Source: Rhabdobacter roseus (GTDB lineage: Bacteria; Bacteroidota; Bacteroidia; Cytophagales; Spirosomataceae). Taken from it: 64,000 nucleotides of DNA. A program made the translations under genes and the position numbers. The DNA lies in the NCBI RefSeq assembly GCF_014202275.1, contig NZ_JACHGF010000001.1, positions 744,001-808,000 of the forward strand, given 5' to 3'. The number at the start of each line of letters is the position of its first letter. The stretch's first letter is position 1. A model generated the notes under the pieces. It searched no databases, was not told the origin of the DNA, and saw only the letters and a program-made list of their open reading frames with translations. Shown here one piece after another: positions 51,459 through 61,326 of this stretch.

Positions 51459-51489
51459 AGAGAGAGCCAGCCGCCCGCTGGCTCTCTCT
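51459..51489. terminator. Strong stem-loop terminator between anti-sigma and esterase genes
   Basis: Arms of 13 bases (51459-51471 and 51477-51489), loop of 5, between the convergent gene ends; a short T-run (TTTT at 51491-51494) follows on the plus strand. Confidence 0.75.
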
Positions 51490-51509
51490 GTTTTGAGGGA
51501 AACCAAGCC

Positions 51510-53561
51510 TTACTTAACCCAAATCCGCTGCGTTTGCTGCGAAGTACCTTGCACCACTCTGAGCAGGTACATGCCGGGCGACAAAGGTACCTGCGGATAC
51601 AACGCCCACAGCCCCAGCACGTCACTTTCCAGCAGTTGGGCCGGAATGGCGCGGCCCAGGATGTCAAAGAGCTGGCCGCTGAGCTCGGTGGGTACATCGG
51701 GGCGCAGGTAAATGGGCTCGTGGGTACCTACCGGATTGGGAAATACCGAAAAAAATGGAGGCGTATCGCCCCGAAAAACAGCTACTGCCCGGGAGTAGTA
51801 GGTACTTCCGTCGGCCTGCTCGACCCGCACCCGGTAGTAGGTCGTTTGGGTTTCGGGAACGTCGTCAACGTAGCTGTACAAGCGGGGAAGGCCTCCGGTG
51901 GAGGTAAAGGTAGTCAGCTCCTGGTAGTTGGTAAGATCCACACTGCGCTGAAGCGTAAGGCGCTGGCTCTGCGGCGTAGTGGCCACGAGCCAGTGTAGCA
52001 TTACCCGGTCCTGGACAGGGTAGGCCGCTAGGCTCCGCACCAGATTAGGAATGGCTAGTTGGCCATTGATCGAAAAAACCTCCGACACAGAACCCACCCG
52101 ATGAGGTACCTGCCCCACCGCCCGGAGCCGGTAGCTGCCATCAGGTACCTGAGCCGGAATGGTAACGGCCACGGGGTTTTGGCTGGAAGTACCTACCGTG
52201 GCCACGTACTCGCCCTCCGCCGTGAGCAGCTCCATCTGTACCGGTGCGGCCGCCGAAGTACCTCCCGCCAGGTAGTAGGGTACCAGAAAGGTATGGCCCG
52301 GTGCCACGGCGGCGGGTACCACGCCCGTGTGCAGAAAGCTACGGGCCACCAGCGGTACCTGGCTGGCAAAAAAGCGCGCGTCCAGGTTGGTGTTCCAGGC
52401 CTGGGCGGCCAGGGTGAGGCCTTGCTCACCGTTGGTGATATTTTCAAAATGCCCGTTGGGGCGGTCTTTCTGGATCAGGTCCAGGTCGGGGCCCAGCCAG
52501 GCCTGGAAGCCGGGCGTTTGGGCCAGTTGTACCTGCGCGCTGCGGACGGGCGCGTAGGGAAGGTCGGCGTTGTAGCTGACGGTCGAGAGGGCAATCACCC
52601 ACGGCATGGGGTACTCCAGCGCCTGGCGCGAGGCCTCGATCAGGTACTTGATGTTGGAAAAATACTCCTGCTGCGAGAGCTTCAGATGCACGGCGTCGTT
52701 CTCTCCGTGCGACCAGAGTACCGCCCGGATACCCAGCCAGGAATGGTAGTACCGCAAGCTGTTGGCGAGGTTGGCATAGGGTTGGCGGTTGGGCCAGGGC
52801 TTGCCTACGTAAATGTTGTTGGTATTTTTTCCCTGGGCGGCCTCGCGCCAGTTGATGGAGTTGGCGGCGGCCCAGCTGGCGTTCAAGAAACAGACCGGTA
52901 CCCCCAGGCGCTTGACGAGCGAGTCGCCTAATTCGCCCCAGTACCAGGGGGTTTCACCCGTGGGGAATACGTCGCTGTCGGCCGTCATGGTACTGAACGT
53001 AGGGCTGGGCATGGGCGTATCCGGTGCCACCGTGATGTTCTCGACGTTGAGGTACTTGTTGAGGGTGTCAAAGCTAACTACCTGCTCGGACGTGGCTCCT
53101 TTCGCGCCCAAACCATACACGCCCATGGCGTTGGAATTGCCCGATACCAGGAATACTTCGCCCACGCCCACCCGTGCCACCACGACGGTGTCGCGCGGCT
53201 GCTGGTTGTAAATCCCCCGTACTTCCAGGCGGTACCAGCCGCCCCGAGCGGACAAAGTACCCCTAAAACTACCATCCTGATTCCCCGTCGATGCATATTC
53301 CGCCAGCGTAGTCCAGCTGGGCTCCGCAGAGGTACTTAGGCTCACCAGCCGGGCTTCGATGCGCTCGTAGGGCAGGTGTAGGTACCCCATCACGGGCACG
53401 GTGGCTTCGTTCTGGAGTGAGCGCTGGAAGACCGTATTGGTGGTGGGTAGGTTCACGACCAGCTGCGCTTGCGCAAAAAAGGGCTTTTGTAAACAAAAAA
53501 GACTAAGCAGTAGCCTTAATAGTTTAGTGAAGAAAAAGGGGGTAATTTTTTTTTGAACCAT
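51510..53561 (-). CDS. SGNH/sialate O-acetylesterase-like protein with T9SS sorting domain
   Basis: The ATG at 53561 (MVQKKITPFFFTKLLRLLLS) gives a signal peptide ending FAQAQ; a GTG at 53573 is also possible. The central SGNH-type esterase region shows VFLVSGNSNAMGVYGL (block I Ser) and WSHGENDAVHLKLSQQEYFS (block with the Asp/His-type GEND). The C-terminal 80 residues, FSVFPNPVGTHEPIYL to the final TQRIWVK, form a T9SS type A sorting domain. So it is exported by the SprA system and anchored or released outside. Deacetylation of sugars is likely; the actual substrate is not known. Confidence 0.85.
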   Translation of the reverse strand: MVQKKITPFFFTKLLRLLLSLFCLQKPFFAQAQLVVNLPTTNTVFQRSLQNEATVPVMGYLHLPYERIEARLVSLSTSAEPSWTTLAEYASTGNQDGSFRGTLSARGGWYRLEVRGIYNQQPRDTVVVARVGVGEVFLVSGNSNAMGVYGLGAKGATSEQVVSFDTLNKYLNVENITVAPDTPMPSPTFSTMTADSDVFPTGETPWYWGELGDSLVKRLGVPVCFLNASWAAANSINWREAAQGKNTNNIYVGKPWPNRQPYANLANSLRYYHSWLGIRAVLWSHGENDAVHLKLSQQEYFSNIKYLIEASRQALEYPMPWVIALSTVSYNADLPYAPVRSAQVQLAQTPGFQAWLGPDLDLIQKDRPNGHFENITNGEQGLTLAAQAWNTNLDARFFASQVPLVARSFLHTGVVPAAVAPGHTFLVPYYLAGGTSAAAPVQMELLTAEGEYVATVGTSSQNPVAVTIPAQVPDGSYRLRAVGQVPHRVGSVSEVFSINGQLAIPNLVRSLAAYPVQDRVMLHWLVATTPQSQRLTLQRSVDLTNYQELTTFTSTGGLPRLYSYVDDVPETQTTYYRVRVEQADGSTYYSRAVAVFRGDTPPFFSVFPNPVGTHEPIYLRPDVPTELSGQLFDILGRAIPAQLLESDVLGLWALYPQVPLSPGMYLLRVVQGTSQQTQRIWVK

Positions 53562-53636
53562 AGCTTGCCGCACGGATTACACATAGGGTATAACCTGCAA
53601 ATCAACTACCTTGTTAATAAGTACCCTCATGAAAAA

Positions 53637-53658
53637 TGCGCCCGAAAGCTCGGGCGCA
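53637..53658 (-). terminator. Terminator of the minus-strand oxidoreductase/DUF1501/DUF1553 operon
   Basis: TGCGCCCGA (53637-53645) pairs with TCGGGCGCA (53650-53658) over a 4-base loop, with a T-run on the minus strand beyond it. Confidence 0.8.
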
Positions 53659-53706
53659 CCAGGTTTCTTTGTCAACATCTTTGAAGGTACCTTACAGACG
53701 TTTGTC

Positions 53707-55089
53707 TTACTCCACCGTTGTGGCTTTTTCCAAAGCCTGGGTGGTGGTAAAGTACTTCGTGATCATGTTGGGTACTTCCCAGGCGGGTAGTTTGCCGTCT
53801 TTGAGGTACTCCATGTACTTCTCGGCTACCTGCCCGAAGTGCGCTTCGTGGCCTACTTCGTAGCGGTCAGGAATGACGAGCTGCCAGCCTTTATCATTCT
53901 TTTTCAGCTCAACGCCGGGGTACTTGCTCTCGATCTGGGCTACTTGTTGCTGAAGCGTTTTTTCGTAGTCAGCTCCCGGATTGATGGGCTCAATGTACAC
54001 GACGGGTTTGAAGTTCTGCTCTTTTCCCTGCCGGATCACCAGGTTGGCCTTCGAGCCGCGCATGATGGAGTAGTGCGTATCGCCGGTACCTTCGGGAGCC
54101 CGGAAGTTCCACTTCACGATCACCCGCGCGTGAATGCCTTTGAGGGTGTAATTTATCTCGCCGTTGGCATACACGCTCAGGGTGCTGTCCTTCACATTTT
54201 GGGCCAGGTAGCTGGGGTACTCGTCGGCCTGCGTCACGAGCTTAAACTGGCTGGGCGTCATCTTGGTAGGGGAGCGCCGGGCCGAAAGTATCTGTACGTC
54301 TTTGCGGTAGTCGAGGGGCGTTTCGGGGAAGCTGGCCCACTGGATCAGGTCCACCAGGTGGGTGGTTACGTCCACGATGCCTTCGCCCTGCTGCTTCACG
54401 TCGAAAAACCAACTCGGCCGCACCAGCGGCGCACCAGACACGTACTTAAAGATATGGTGAATGCTTTCCTTCACCACGGCGGGCTCTTCCAAAGTACCCT
54501 TTTGGAGTTCTCCGAATACCTCCGGGAGCTGGGCCAGTTCGCGTTGGAGGGCGTTGGTGATCTCGTAGCGCTCGGTCATGATGTCGTAGAGCAGCACGTT
54601 GTTTTTCTCGGCGCTGGCAAAGGCTTCCCGCAGCAGCGCAAAGCCCTGCGCGTCGATGGCCATGGGCTTGTCGGCCAGGACGTTGAGGCCCGCATCAACC
54701 GATTGCTTGATGTACGACGTCTTCTTTTGGTTATTCCCGGCCAGCACCACCACGTTGCCGGGCTTGTCTTTCAGCATTTTTTCAAAGAAATCGTCACTGG
54801 TGTATACCTTTTCTTCCCAGCTAGTAGGGTTTTCCTCCCGCGAATTGTACTGATTGATCTTGTCGAGGTAGGCTTGCACGTCGGGCCCGGCGGGCGCGTA
54901 TACGTGTACATGCGGGTCAATGGCCTCGTACATCGACTTCTGCACCAGAGCGGCGTGGAAGTGACCGGGATCGACCACCATGAGGCTCAGCGAGCCGGTA
55001 CTTTCGTTGGCGGTTTTGGTAGAATTACAGCTTTGCATAAAAACCAGCGAGGTAGCTACGGCCAGGACGGGCAAATAGTTCTTGATCAT
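53707..55089 (-). CDS. Gfo/Idh/MocA-type oxidoreductase lipoprotein with putative oxidoreductase C-terminal domain
   Basis: The ATG at 55089 (MIKNYLPVLAVATSLVFMQS) gives lipobox MQSC, so a 460-residue lipoprotein; in-frame codons up to 55170 are unlikely to be used. The N-terminal part has the Rossmann-fold region (LMVVDPGHFHAALVQKSMYE) and VLADKPMAIDAQGFALLREA where the family has EKP. The C-terminal half fits the putative-oxidoreductase C-terminal family (Oxidoreduct_C, e.g. YSIMRGSKANLVIRQGKEQN). It is the last gene of a three-gene minus-strand cluster with DUF1501 and DUF1553 proteins. Substrate unknown. Confidence 0.82.
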   Translation of the reverse strand: MIKNYLPVLAVATSLVFMQSCNSTKTANESTGSLSLMVVDPGHFHAALVQKSMYEAIDPHVHVYAPAGPDVQAYLDKINQYNSREENPTSWEEKVYTSDDFFEKMLKDKPGNVVVLAGNNQKKTSYIKQSVDAGLNVLADKPMAIDAQGFALLREAFASAEKNNVLLYDIMTERYEITNALQRELAQLPEVFGELQKGTLEEPAVVKESIHHIFKYVSGAPLVRPSWFFDVKQQGEGIVDVTTHLVDLIQWASFPETPLDYRKDVQILSARRSPTKMTPSQFKLVTQADEYPSYLAQNVKDSTLSVYANGEINYTLKGIHARVIVKWNFRAPEGTGDTHYSIMRGSKANLVIRQGKEQNFKPVVYIEPINPGADYEKTLQQQVAQIESKYPGVELKKNDKGWQLVIPDRYEVGHEAHFGQVAEKYMEYLKDGKLPAWEVPNMITKYFTTTQALEKATTVE

Positions 55090-55350
55090 GAACGAAATAA
55101 ATAGAAATGAAGACAGACGAGGTACTTTACGAAGGTACCCTAAAAACAGGACGAAATTTAGGAAAGACACACTGACTTAGAAACTAAAAAACGCTTTTTT
55201 TAGGATTGAGCATACCCTTTAGAAGCGTGCAATTCCTCTGAAATCGAGCCAGATCCTTTACAGACTGACTATAAACGTGCGATTCATCCTGAATCGACCT
55301 TTTCCCCAGGTACTTTCCCGAAAAGAACGGAGCTATTGAAGTACCTTAAT

Positions 55351-56826
55351 CTAAACCAAAATATCCTTGACTACGTGGCCGTGGACGTCGGTGAGGCGGT
55401 AGCGTCGGCCCTGGCTTTTGTAGGTAAACTGCTCGTGGTCGATGCCCAGCAGGTGCAGCAAGGTAGCCTGGAAGTCATGCACGTGCACCGGATTTTGAAC
55501 CACATTGTGCGCAAAGTCGTCGGTTTCGCCGTAGACCAGCCCCGGCTTCACGCCCCCGCCTGCCATCCACATGGTGAAGGCCCCGGGGTGGTGGTCGCGG
55601 CCGAAGGCTTCGGGGGTGAGCTTGCCCTGGCAGAAGCTGGTGCGGCCAAATTCGCCGCCCCATACCACCAGCGTGTCGTCCAGCAGGCCGCGCATTTTGA
55701 GGTCTTGTACCAAAGCCGCCGAAGCCTGGTCGGTTTGGCGGGTGGCGTTGCGGATGCCCTTCGAAAGGCTGCCGTGGTGGTCCCAGCCCAGGTGATAGAG
55801 CTGGACGAAACGCACGTCCTGCTCGGCCAGCCGCCTTGCCAGCAGGCAGTTATACGCAAACGAGCCGGGTACTTTCACGTCGGGGCCGTACATGTCCAGG
55901 ATGTACTGGGGCTCCTGCGAGATGTCCGTCACGCCCGGTACGGCGGCCTGCATCCGGTAGGCCATTTCGTACTGCGTCAGGCGTGAGTCTACCTCGGGGT
56001 CCTGCCAGGTTTCGTTTTGGAGAAGATTCAATTCTTTGATAAAATCCAACGCCCGGCGGCGGTCCATGCGATCGAGACCGCCCGTCGACGACAGGTACAG
56101 CACGGGATCTTTGCCCGACATAAACTGCACGCCCTGGTGGTGCGAAGGCAAAAAACCGTTGCTCCAGGCCGAGGAGCTGATGGGCTGGTCGCCGCCCCCT
56201 TTGGAGAGCATCACGATGAACGACGGCAGGTTTTCGTTCAAACTACCCAGCCCGTAGCTAAGCCAGGAGCCCATGCAGGGGCGGCCGCTGAGCTGGTTGC
56301 CGGTTTGCATAAAAACCATGGCGGGCTCGTGGTTGATCTGCTCGGTGTACATGGACTTGACCAGGCAAATATCGTCCACGATCTGGCCCGTGTAGGGAAG
56401 CAAATCGCTGATGTAGGTACCATTGGCCCCGCGCTGGCTGAAGGTGGCGGCGGGCTGGGCCAGCGGGAAACTGTACTGGTTGGAGACCATGCCCGAAATA
56501 CGGTTTTTGCCCACCACCGACGGCGGAATTTCCTGACCGTGCATTTCGGTGAGCTTGGGCTTGTACTCGAAAAGCTCCATCTGCGACGGCCCGCCGCTCT
56601 GGAAGAGGTAGATGACCCGCTTGGCTTTGGGCGCAAAGTGCGGCTTGCCCAGCGGACGGTTTTCGTCGGGTACCTGGGCGGCTTCGGCGGCAGGGGTACT
56701 TTCGGAAGTACCTTTTTGACAACCCATGAGCGACTGGAGCACCAACGTACCCAGGCCCAGTACGCTGCCGCGCAGGAAGTCGCGCCGCTGCTGAGAAAGT
56801 AGTAGTTGCCGAAGTTCTTCGTTCAT
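55351..56826 (-). CDS. DUF1501 (sulfatase-like fold) secreted protein
   Basis: The 491-residue protein begins with a Tat-like signal (QRRDFLRGSVLGLGTLVLQS) followed by lipobox LMGC. Conserved DUF1501 features include VIYLFQSGGPSQMELFEYKP, MVFMQTGNQLSGRPCMGSWL, LARRLAEQDVRFVQLYHLGW and VWGGEFGRTSFCQGKLTPEA. DUF1501 proteins are abundant in Planctomycetes and Verrucomicrobia, nearly always beside a DUF1553 protein as here (26 bp apart), and share the alkaline-phosphatase/sulfatase fold. Function unknown, perhaps a sulfated or phosphorylated glycan. Confidence 0.88.
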   Translation of the reverse strand: MNEELRQLLLSQQRRDFLRGSVLGLGTLVLQSLMGCQKGTSESTPAAEAAQVPDENRPLGKPHFAPKAKRVIYLFQSGGPSQMELFEYKPKLTEMHGQEIPPSVVGKNRISGMVSNQYSFPLAQPAATFSQRGANGTYISDLLPYTGQIVDDICLVKSMYTEQINHEPAMVFMQTGNQLSGRPCMGSWLSYGLGSLNENLPSFIVMLSKGGGDQPISSSAWSNGFLPSHHQGVQFMSGKDPVLYLSSTGGLDRMDRRRALDFIKELNLLQNETWQDPEVDSRLTQYEMAYRMQAAVPGVTDISQEPQYILDMYGPDVKVPGSFAYNCLLARRLAEQDVRFVQLYHLGWDHHGSLSKGIRNATRQTDQASAALVQDLKMRGLLDDTLVVWGGEFGRTSFCQGKLTPEAFGRDHHPGAFTMWMAGGGVKPGLVYGETDDFAHNVVQNPVHVHDFQATLLHLLGIDHEQFTYKSQGRRYRLTDVHGHVVKDILV

Positions 56827-56851
56827 GGTATCGGTTGGTTTTTGGGGTACT

Positions 56852-59800
56852 TTATTTCCTGGTCATGTACTCGTCGGTATTCATTACGGCGGCGGCTACG
56901 CGGGCCAGCGCGGCGGTTTCGGGCGTGGCGTAGCCGGTGGGTAGGGGGCTGTAGCCTACCGCCAGGTACTCCTGTACTTTTTGCGGGGCCTGCCGTAGGG
57001 TTTGATACTCCGTTTGGTACATCCGCTCAAGTACCTTCAGCTCTTGGGCGTTGGGGGCGCGGCCCGTCAGCAGGCGGTAGCCGTGGCGCAGCTGGTCGTG
57101 GAGCTGGGAGGTACTTTCCCGCTGCATGCGCAGGGCCACAAAGCGGGCTGCTTCCACAAACTGCGGGTCGTTGAGCAGCACCAGCGCCTGCAAGGGCGAG
57201 CTCGACTGCACACGCTTCACGGCGCAGAAGTTGCGGTCGGGCGCGTCGAAGATCAGCATGGAAGGCGGCGGGGAGGTACGTTTCCATACGGTGTAGATGC
57301 TCCGCCGGTAAAGGCCTTCGCCCGGCTCCTCCAGGTACTTGTAGCGCCACGACTTGTCACTGAGCTCGTCCCAGAGGCCCGCGGGCTGGTAGGGGTACAC
57401 GCTCTTGCCGCCGATTTTCCCGGCCAATAATCCGCCCGAAGCCAGGGCGTTGTCGCGAATCATCTCGGCGGGCATTCGGTAGCGCGACGCCCGCGCCAGC
57501 CATACGTTTTGCGGGTCTTTGGTCCGGTGCTCGGGCGTGATCCGGGAGCTCTGGCGGTAGGTAGCCGAAAGCAGCATCCTTTTTTGCAGGGCTTTCAGGT
57601 TCCAGCCCGAGGCCCGAAACTGTACGGCCAGGTAGTCGAGCAGCTCGGGATGCGAGGGTAGTTCGCCCTGGTTGCCGAAGTCGTCGGTGGTTTTGACCAG
57701 CCCGCGCCCAAAGTAAAACTCCCAGAAGCGGTTGACCGCCACGCGGGCCGTGAGTGGGTTTTCGGGCAGCAGCAGCCACTGGGCCAGGCCCAGGCGGTTT
57801 TTGGGTAAATTTTCGGGAAACGCCAGCAAAGAACCGGGGGTACTTGGGTACACGCGCTCGCCGTAGCTGTCGTACACGCCGCGTTCGAGCACGTGCGTAG
57901 GCCGGGGCTGGGGTAGTTCGCCCATGACCATCACTTCCGGGAGGGAGTCAAGCTCGGTGGTGAGCTGGTGGCGCAGCTTAAGAAGAGGCGTTTCGCGCGC
58001 GCTGAGGTACTTTTGGCGTTGGGAGGGCGGTGCGGCGGCTACTTTGTTTTTGGCCAAAAGGTACTTTACCTCCGAAGCCGACAGTTCGTTGTCGAAGAGC
58101 ATGAATTCGTCCAGCTCCCCGCCGGGTAGCGAGCGGTCGAGGTCGCGCATCCCGATGCGTACGCCGTTGAAGCGGCTCGACTTATGGATGTTGGGCCGGG
58201 AGCGGATGTTCTTCACCAGGTGGTCGTACTCGGTGGTGGTAGGTACCTTTTGGCCGTCGAGGTACAGGCTCATCCCCGCGGCCCGGCTGGAGCCGTCGTA
58301 GCTGGCGGCGAGGTGGTACCAGCGGTTGGGCTGCAGCGCGGAGGTACTTAGCACGCTGAGGGCGTCGTGCGGGAAGGCGTGCATGAGCCGGAAATTGACT
58401 TTATTGTCTAATAAAATCAGATCGTAGCCCTGGTTGCCGTAGCGCCAGGTGTCGGTATGGTAAACGAGCGTGGCTTTGTCGTAGACCTCGGGTACCTTCA
58501 CCCAAAGCGAAATGGCGAACGGCTCGTGGCGCTCAAAGTACCCCACTTTATAGGGCGGCAGGTTGAGGCGGGTATCGGCGTTTATTTTCAGGGATTGGCC
58601 AAGTACCCCTTCGCCCGCTTCGGCAAAAAGTACCTCGGCGGGGGTACTTGGGTCGGCCAGGTTTACAAACTGCTCCACCGCGCGCGGGGCACCTTTGGGC
58701 TGAGGTACCTGCTTTTTGATCAATTTCTCAAAAGCCAGGTGCGCTACCAGCTTCTGTCCCAGCGAGGTACCCGGCGCTGCGGAGGTACTTGGTACTTGAG
58801 GGACTTTTTTTTCCTGCTGCGCAATGTGCTTTTTGAGCTCGGCAATTTTACGGTCGTGCTCGGGCTGGGTGAGCAGCAGCGTGGGGCCGGGCACCACGTC
58901 TTCGCCGCCGTAGTTGGGGCTGCCTTTTTCGAAGGTACTGTTAAAAAATGCGTAGAGCGAGTAGTAATCCTTCTGGCTGATGGGGTCGTACTTGTGATCG
59001 TGGCACTTGGCGCACTCCACGGTCAGGCCCAGGAAGGCCTTACCGAGCGTATTGGTGCGGTCGGTGACGTACTCCACGCGGTACTCTTCCTCAATGATCC
59101 CCGCCTCGGAGTTCTGCTTGTGGTTGCGGTTGAAGCCCGTGGCCAGAATCTGCTCCTGCGTGGCGTTGGGCAATAAATCCCCGGCCAGCTGCCAGCTGAT
59201 GAATTTATCAAACGAAAGGTTACGGTTGAAAGCCGAAATGACCCAGTCGCGCCAGGGCGACATGTCGCGGTGCTTGTCGTCGAGGTAGCCGTGGCTGTCG
59301 GCAAAGCGGGCCACGTCGAGCCAATAGGCCGCCATGCGCTCGCCGTAGCGCACCGAGCGCAGGTACTTGTCTACCATCTTTTCGTAGGCCTGCGGCGAAG
59401 TATCCTGCACGAAGGCGTCGATGTCGGCTAGGGTTGGGGGTAGGCCGGTGAGGTCGAAGCTCACCCGGCGGATCAGCGTTTCGCGGTCGGCCTCGGGCGA
59501 GGGCGCGAGCCCCTGCTTTTCCAGTTTATTCAGTACAAAATAGTCGATCTCGTTCTTGGGCCAGTCGCGTTGCTTTACTTTAGGTAGTTTGGGCTCCTGA
59601 GGAGCCACAAAAGCCCAGTGCGGCTTGTACTCGGCCCCCTGGTCGATCCAGCGCACCAGCGTGGCTTTTTCCAGGGGCGTGAGCGTCAGGTGCGACTCGG
59701 GCGTGGGCATCACGGCGTCGGGGTCGGTGGTCAGGATGCGGTATACCAGCTCACTGCGCGAGGGGCGCCCCGGCTCGATGGCCTTGCGGCCGCTTTCGGT

Positions 59801-60037
59801 TTGTTTGTGGTAGGCAAAATCGGCCAGATCGAGGCGCAGGTCGGCTTTTTGCTTGGCTTGGTCGGGTCCGTGGCAGGCAAAGCATTTGTCCGAAAGGATG
59901 GGCTTCACGTGCAGGTTGTAGTCTACCGCTTCGGGTACCTCCTCCATGGCCGCGGCTACTTCCTCGGGGAGGTCCACCGAGGAACAGGAGGCCGCGAGTC
60001 CGGCCAGCAGAAGCATGAGTAAGCTACGGTACAGCAT
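56852..60037 (-). CDS. PSCyt1/DUF1549-LamG-DUF1553 multidomain lipoprotein
   Basis: The ATG at 60037 (MLYRSLLMLLLAGLAASC) gives a lipoprotein of about 1061 residues. The order seen is a cytochrome-like PSCyt1 domain with KCFACHGPD (CxxCH haem motif, about 40-105), DUF1549 (about 165-365, DRETLIRRVSFDLTGLPPTL), a LamG domain (about 425-650, HEPFAISLWVKVPEVYDKAT) and DUF1553 (about 730-1010, ARVAVNRFWEFYFGRGLVKT). This composite is typical of Planctomycetes and marine Bacteroidetes and is paired with DUF1501. It may bind glycan and haem in an extracytoplasmic redox process; the role is unknown. Confidence 0.88.
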   Translation of the reverse strand: MLYRSLLMLLLAGLAASCSSVDLPEEVAAAMEEVPEAVDYNLHVKPILSDKCFACHGPDQAKQKADLRLDLADFAYHKQTESGRKAIEPGRPSRSELVYRILTTDPDAVMPTPESHLTLTPLEKATLVRWIDQGAEYKPHWAFVAPQEPKLPKVKQRDWPKNEIDYFVLNKLEKQGLAPSPEADRETLIRRVSFDLTGLPPTLADIDAFVQDTSPQAYEKMVDKYLRSVRYGERMAAYWLDVARFADSHGYLDDKHRDMSPWRDWVISAFNRNLSFDKFISWQLAGDLLPNATQEQILATGFNRNHKQNSEAGIIEEEYRVEYVTDRTNTLGKAFLGLTVECAKCHDHKYDPISQKDYYSLYAFFNSTFEKGSPNYGGEDVVPGPTLLLTQPEHDRKIAELKKHIAQQEKKVPQVPSTSAAPGTSLGQKLVAHLAFEKLIKKQVPQPKGAPRAVEQFVNLADPSTPAEVLFAEAGEGVLGQSLKINADTRLNLPPYKVGYFERHEPFAISLWVKVPEVYDKATLVYHTDTWRYGNQGYDLILLDNKVNFRLMHAFPHDALSVLSTSALQPNRWYHLAASYDGSSRAAGMSLYLDGQKVPTTTEYDHLVKNIRSRPNIHKSSRFNGVRIGMRDLDRSLPGGELDEFMLFDNELSASEVKYLLAKNKVAAAPPSQRQKYLSARETPLLKLRHQLTTELDSLPEVMVMGELPQPRPTHVLERGVYDSYGERVYPSTPGSLLAFPENLPKNRLGLAQWLLLPENPLTARVAVNRFWEFYFGRGLVKTTDDFGNQGELPSHPELLDYLAVQFRASGWNLKALQKRMLLSATYRQSSRITPEHRTKDPQNVWLARASRYRMPAEMIRDNALASGGLLAGKIGGKSVYPYQPAGLWDELSDKSWRYKYLEEPGEGLYRRSIYTVWKRTSPPPSMLIFDAPDRNFCAVKRVQSSSPLQALVLLNDPQFVEAARFVALRMQRESTSQLHDQLRHGYRLLTGRAPNAQELKVLERMYQTEYQTLRQAPQKVQEYLAVGYSPLPTGYATPETAALARVAAAVMNTDEYMTRK

Positions 60038-60151
60038 TCGGTTCAATCTTCTCTTTCCTGAAATAAAAGAAACCATTCTGCCTTTCCTACTTAACGTCGA
60101 AAAGGCTGGACATGTACTTAGGGATTGATTTTTAGCCCGTTTGAAAAGAAA

Positions 60152-60183
60152 ACAATCCGCCATGCAACGAGCGGGCGGATTGT
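60152..60183 (-). terminator. Terminator of the aldo/keto reductase gene
   Basis: ACAATCCGCC (60152-60161) pairs with GGCGGATTGT (60174-60183), with a T-rich run beyond it on the minus strand (60143-60151). Confidence 0.7.
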
Positions 60184-60240
60184 CTCTAAGAAATAGAAAA
60201 TGCGTCTGATGCAGAAAACAGACAAGAAAGTACCCCCAAA

Positions 60241-61104
60241 CTACGTACGCGAAAGTACCTTAAGGTCTTCATCGTCCAGGTGAAGGCTGGCGGCGGCGGT
60301 GTTTTCTTCCAGGTGCTTCACTGAGCCCGTGCCGGGAATGGGCAGCATGGCGGGCGAGCGCTGCAACAGCCAGGCCAGCGCTACCTGGTAGCTGGTGGCC
60401 CGGTGCTTTTGGGCTACCTGCTCCAGGGCTTTCTCGGCCGCCAGATTCCCGCTCGCCAGCGGGTACCAGGGGATAAAAGCGGCCCCGTTTTGTGCGCACC
60501 AGTCCAGCACGTCGTTCCATTTTTGCTGCGCGAAGTTGTACATATTTTGTACCGAAACTACCTCCACGCCCAACTCCTGCGCCTGCCGGATCTGCGCCAC
60601 CGACACCTCTGAGAGGCCCAGGTGCCGGATCAGGCCGCGGTCCTGCTGCTCTTTCAGGAAACCCAGCGTGTCTTCGATGGGTACTTCTGGATCAAAGCGG
60701 TGGAGTTGGTAGAGGTCGATGCGCTCCAGGCGCAGGCGCTTCAAACTACCCTCCAGCGCCTCGCGCAGGTGGTCGGGGTGGCCGTTGATGGGCCACTGGT
60801 TGGGGCCGGTGCGCGTGAGCCCGCCCTTGGTAGCAATCACCAGGTCGTCGGGGTAGGGGTGGAGCGCTTCGGCAATGAGCTCTTCTGAGATGTGCGGTCC
60901 GTAGCTGTCGGCGGTGTCGATGAAGTTAATGCCCAGGTCAAGGGTCCGTTTCAGGGTCCGGATGGCTTCGGTTTTATCTTTGGGCGGGCCCCAGATGCCC
61001 TCGCCCGTGATGCGCATGGCCCCGTAGCCCAAGCGGTTGACGGTCAGGTCGCTGCCCAGGGTTAAGGTACCGGCGGCGTCTGCCTGGCTGGTGTTTTTTT
61101 TCAT
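60241..61104 (-). CDS. Aldo/keto reductase
   Basis: The 287-residue protein has the tetrad Asp63 and Tyr68 (FIDTADSYGP), Lys93 (VIATKGG) and His135 (LYQLHRFD), and the cofactor-binding C-terminus (SVKHLEENTAAASLHL). Aldo/keto reductases reduce carbonyl compounds with NADPH in the cytoplasm. It is an intact enzyme of AKR type; substrate unknown. The gene stands alone, the promoter region (61105-61326) being AT-rich. Confidence 0.92.
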   Translation of the reverse strand: MKKNTSQADAAGTLTLGSDLTVNRLGYGAMRITGEGIWGPPKDKTEAIRTLKRTLDLGINFIDTADSYGPHISEELIAEALHPYPDDLVIATKGGLTRTGPNQWPINGHPDHLREALEGSLKRLRLERIDLYQLHRFDPEVPIEDTLGFLKEQQDRGLIRHLGLSEVSVAQIRQAQELGVEVVSVQNMYNFAQQKWNDVLDWCAQNGAAFIPWYPLASGNLAAEKALEQVAQKHRATSYQVALAWLLQRSPAMLPIPGTGSVKHLEENTAAASLHLDDEDLKVLSRT

Positions 61105-61326
61105 GGTACTGAATCGATCGATGATTAGATGTGTTCCTTCAACTGTACCCTCCTTTGTTTTGTTTGGGGCGCTTGGGGGTACTTTCTGGGCAGCATTAAA
61201 AATTTCATTTATTTTCTAAGTTTATTTTAATTAAATTCTAAACTCTTTTTAAGTAAAGGAATGCACCTTTGGGCTTTAATTTACTTGGATCGGCATTTTG
61301 GATAATTAACTCGGATCTGTGTTTGG

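Noticed and set aside
53839-55104. Open reading frame of 421 codons on the plus strand opposite the Gfo/Idh/MocA gene
   Set aside because: It is the antisense shadow of a clear oxidoreductase gene, GC-driven, with low-complexity composition and no recognisable domain.
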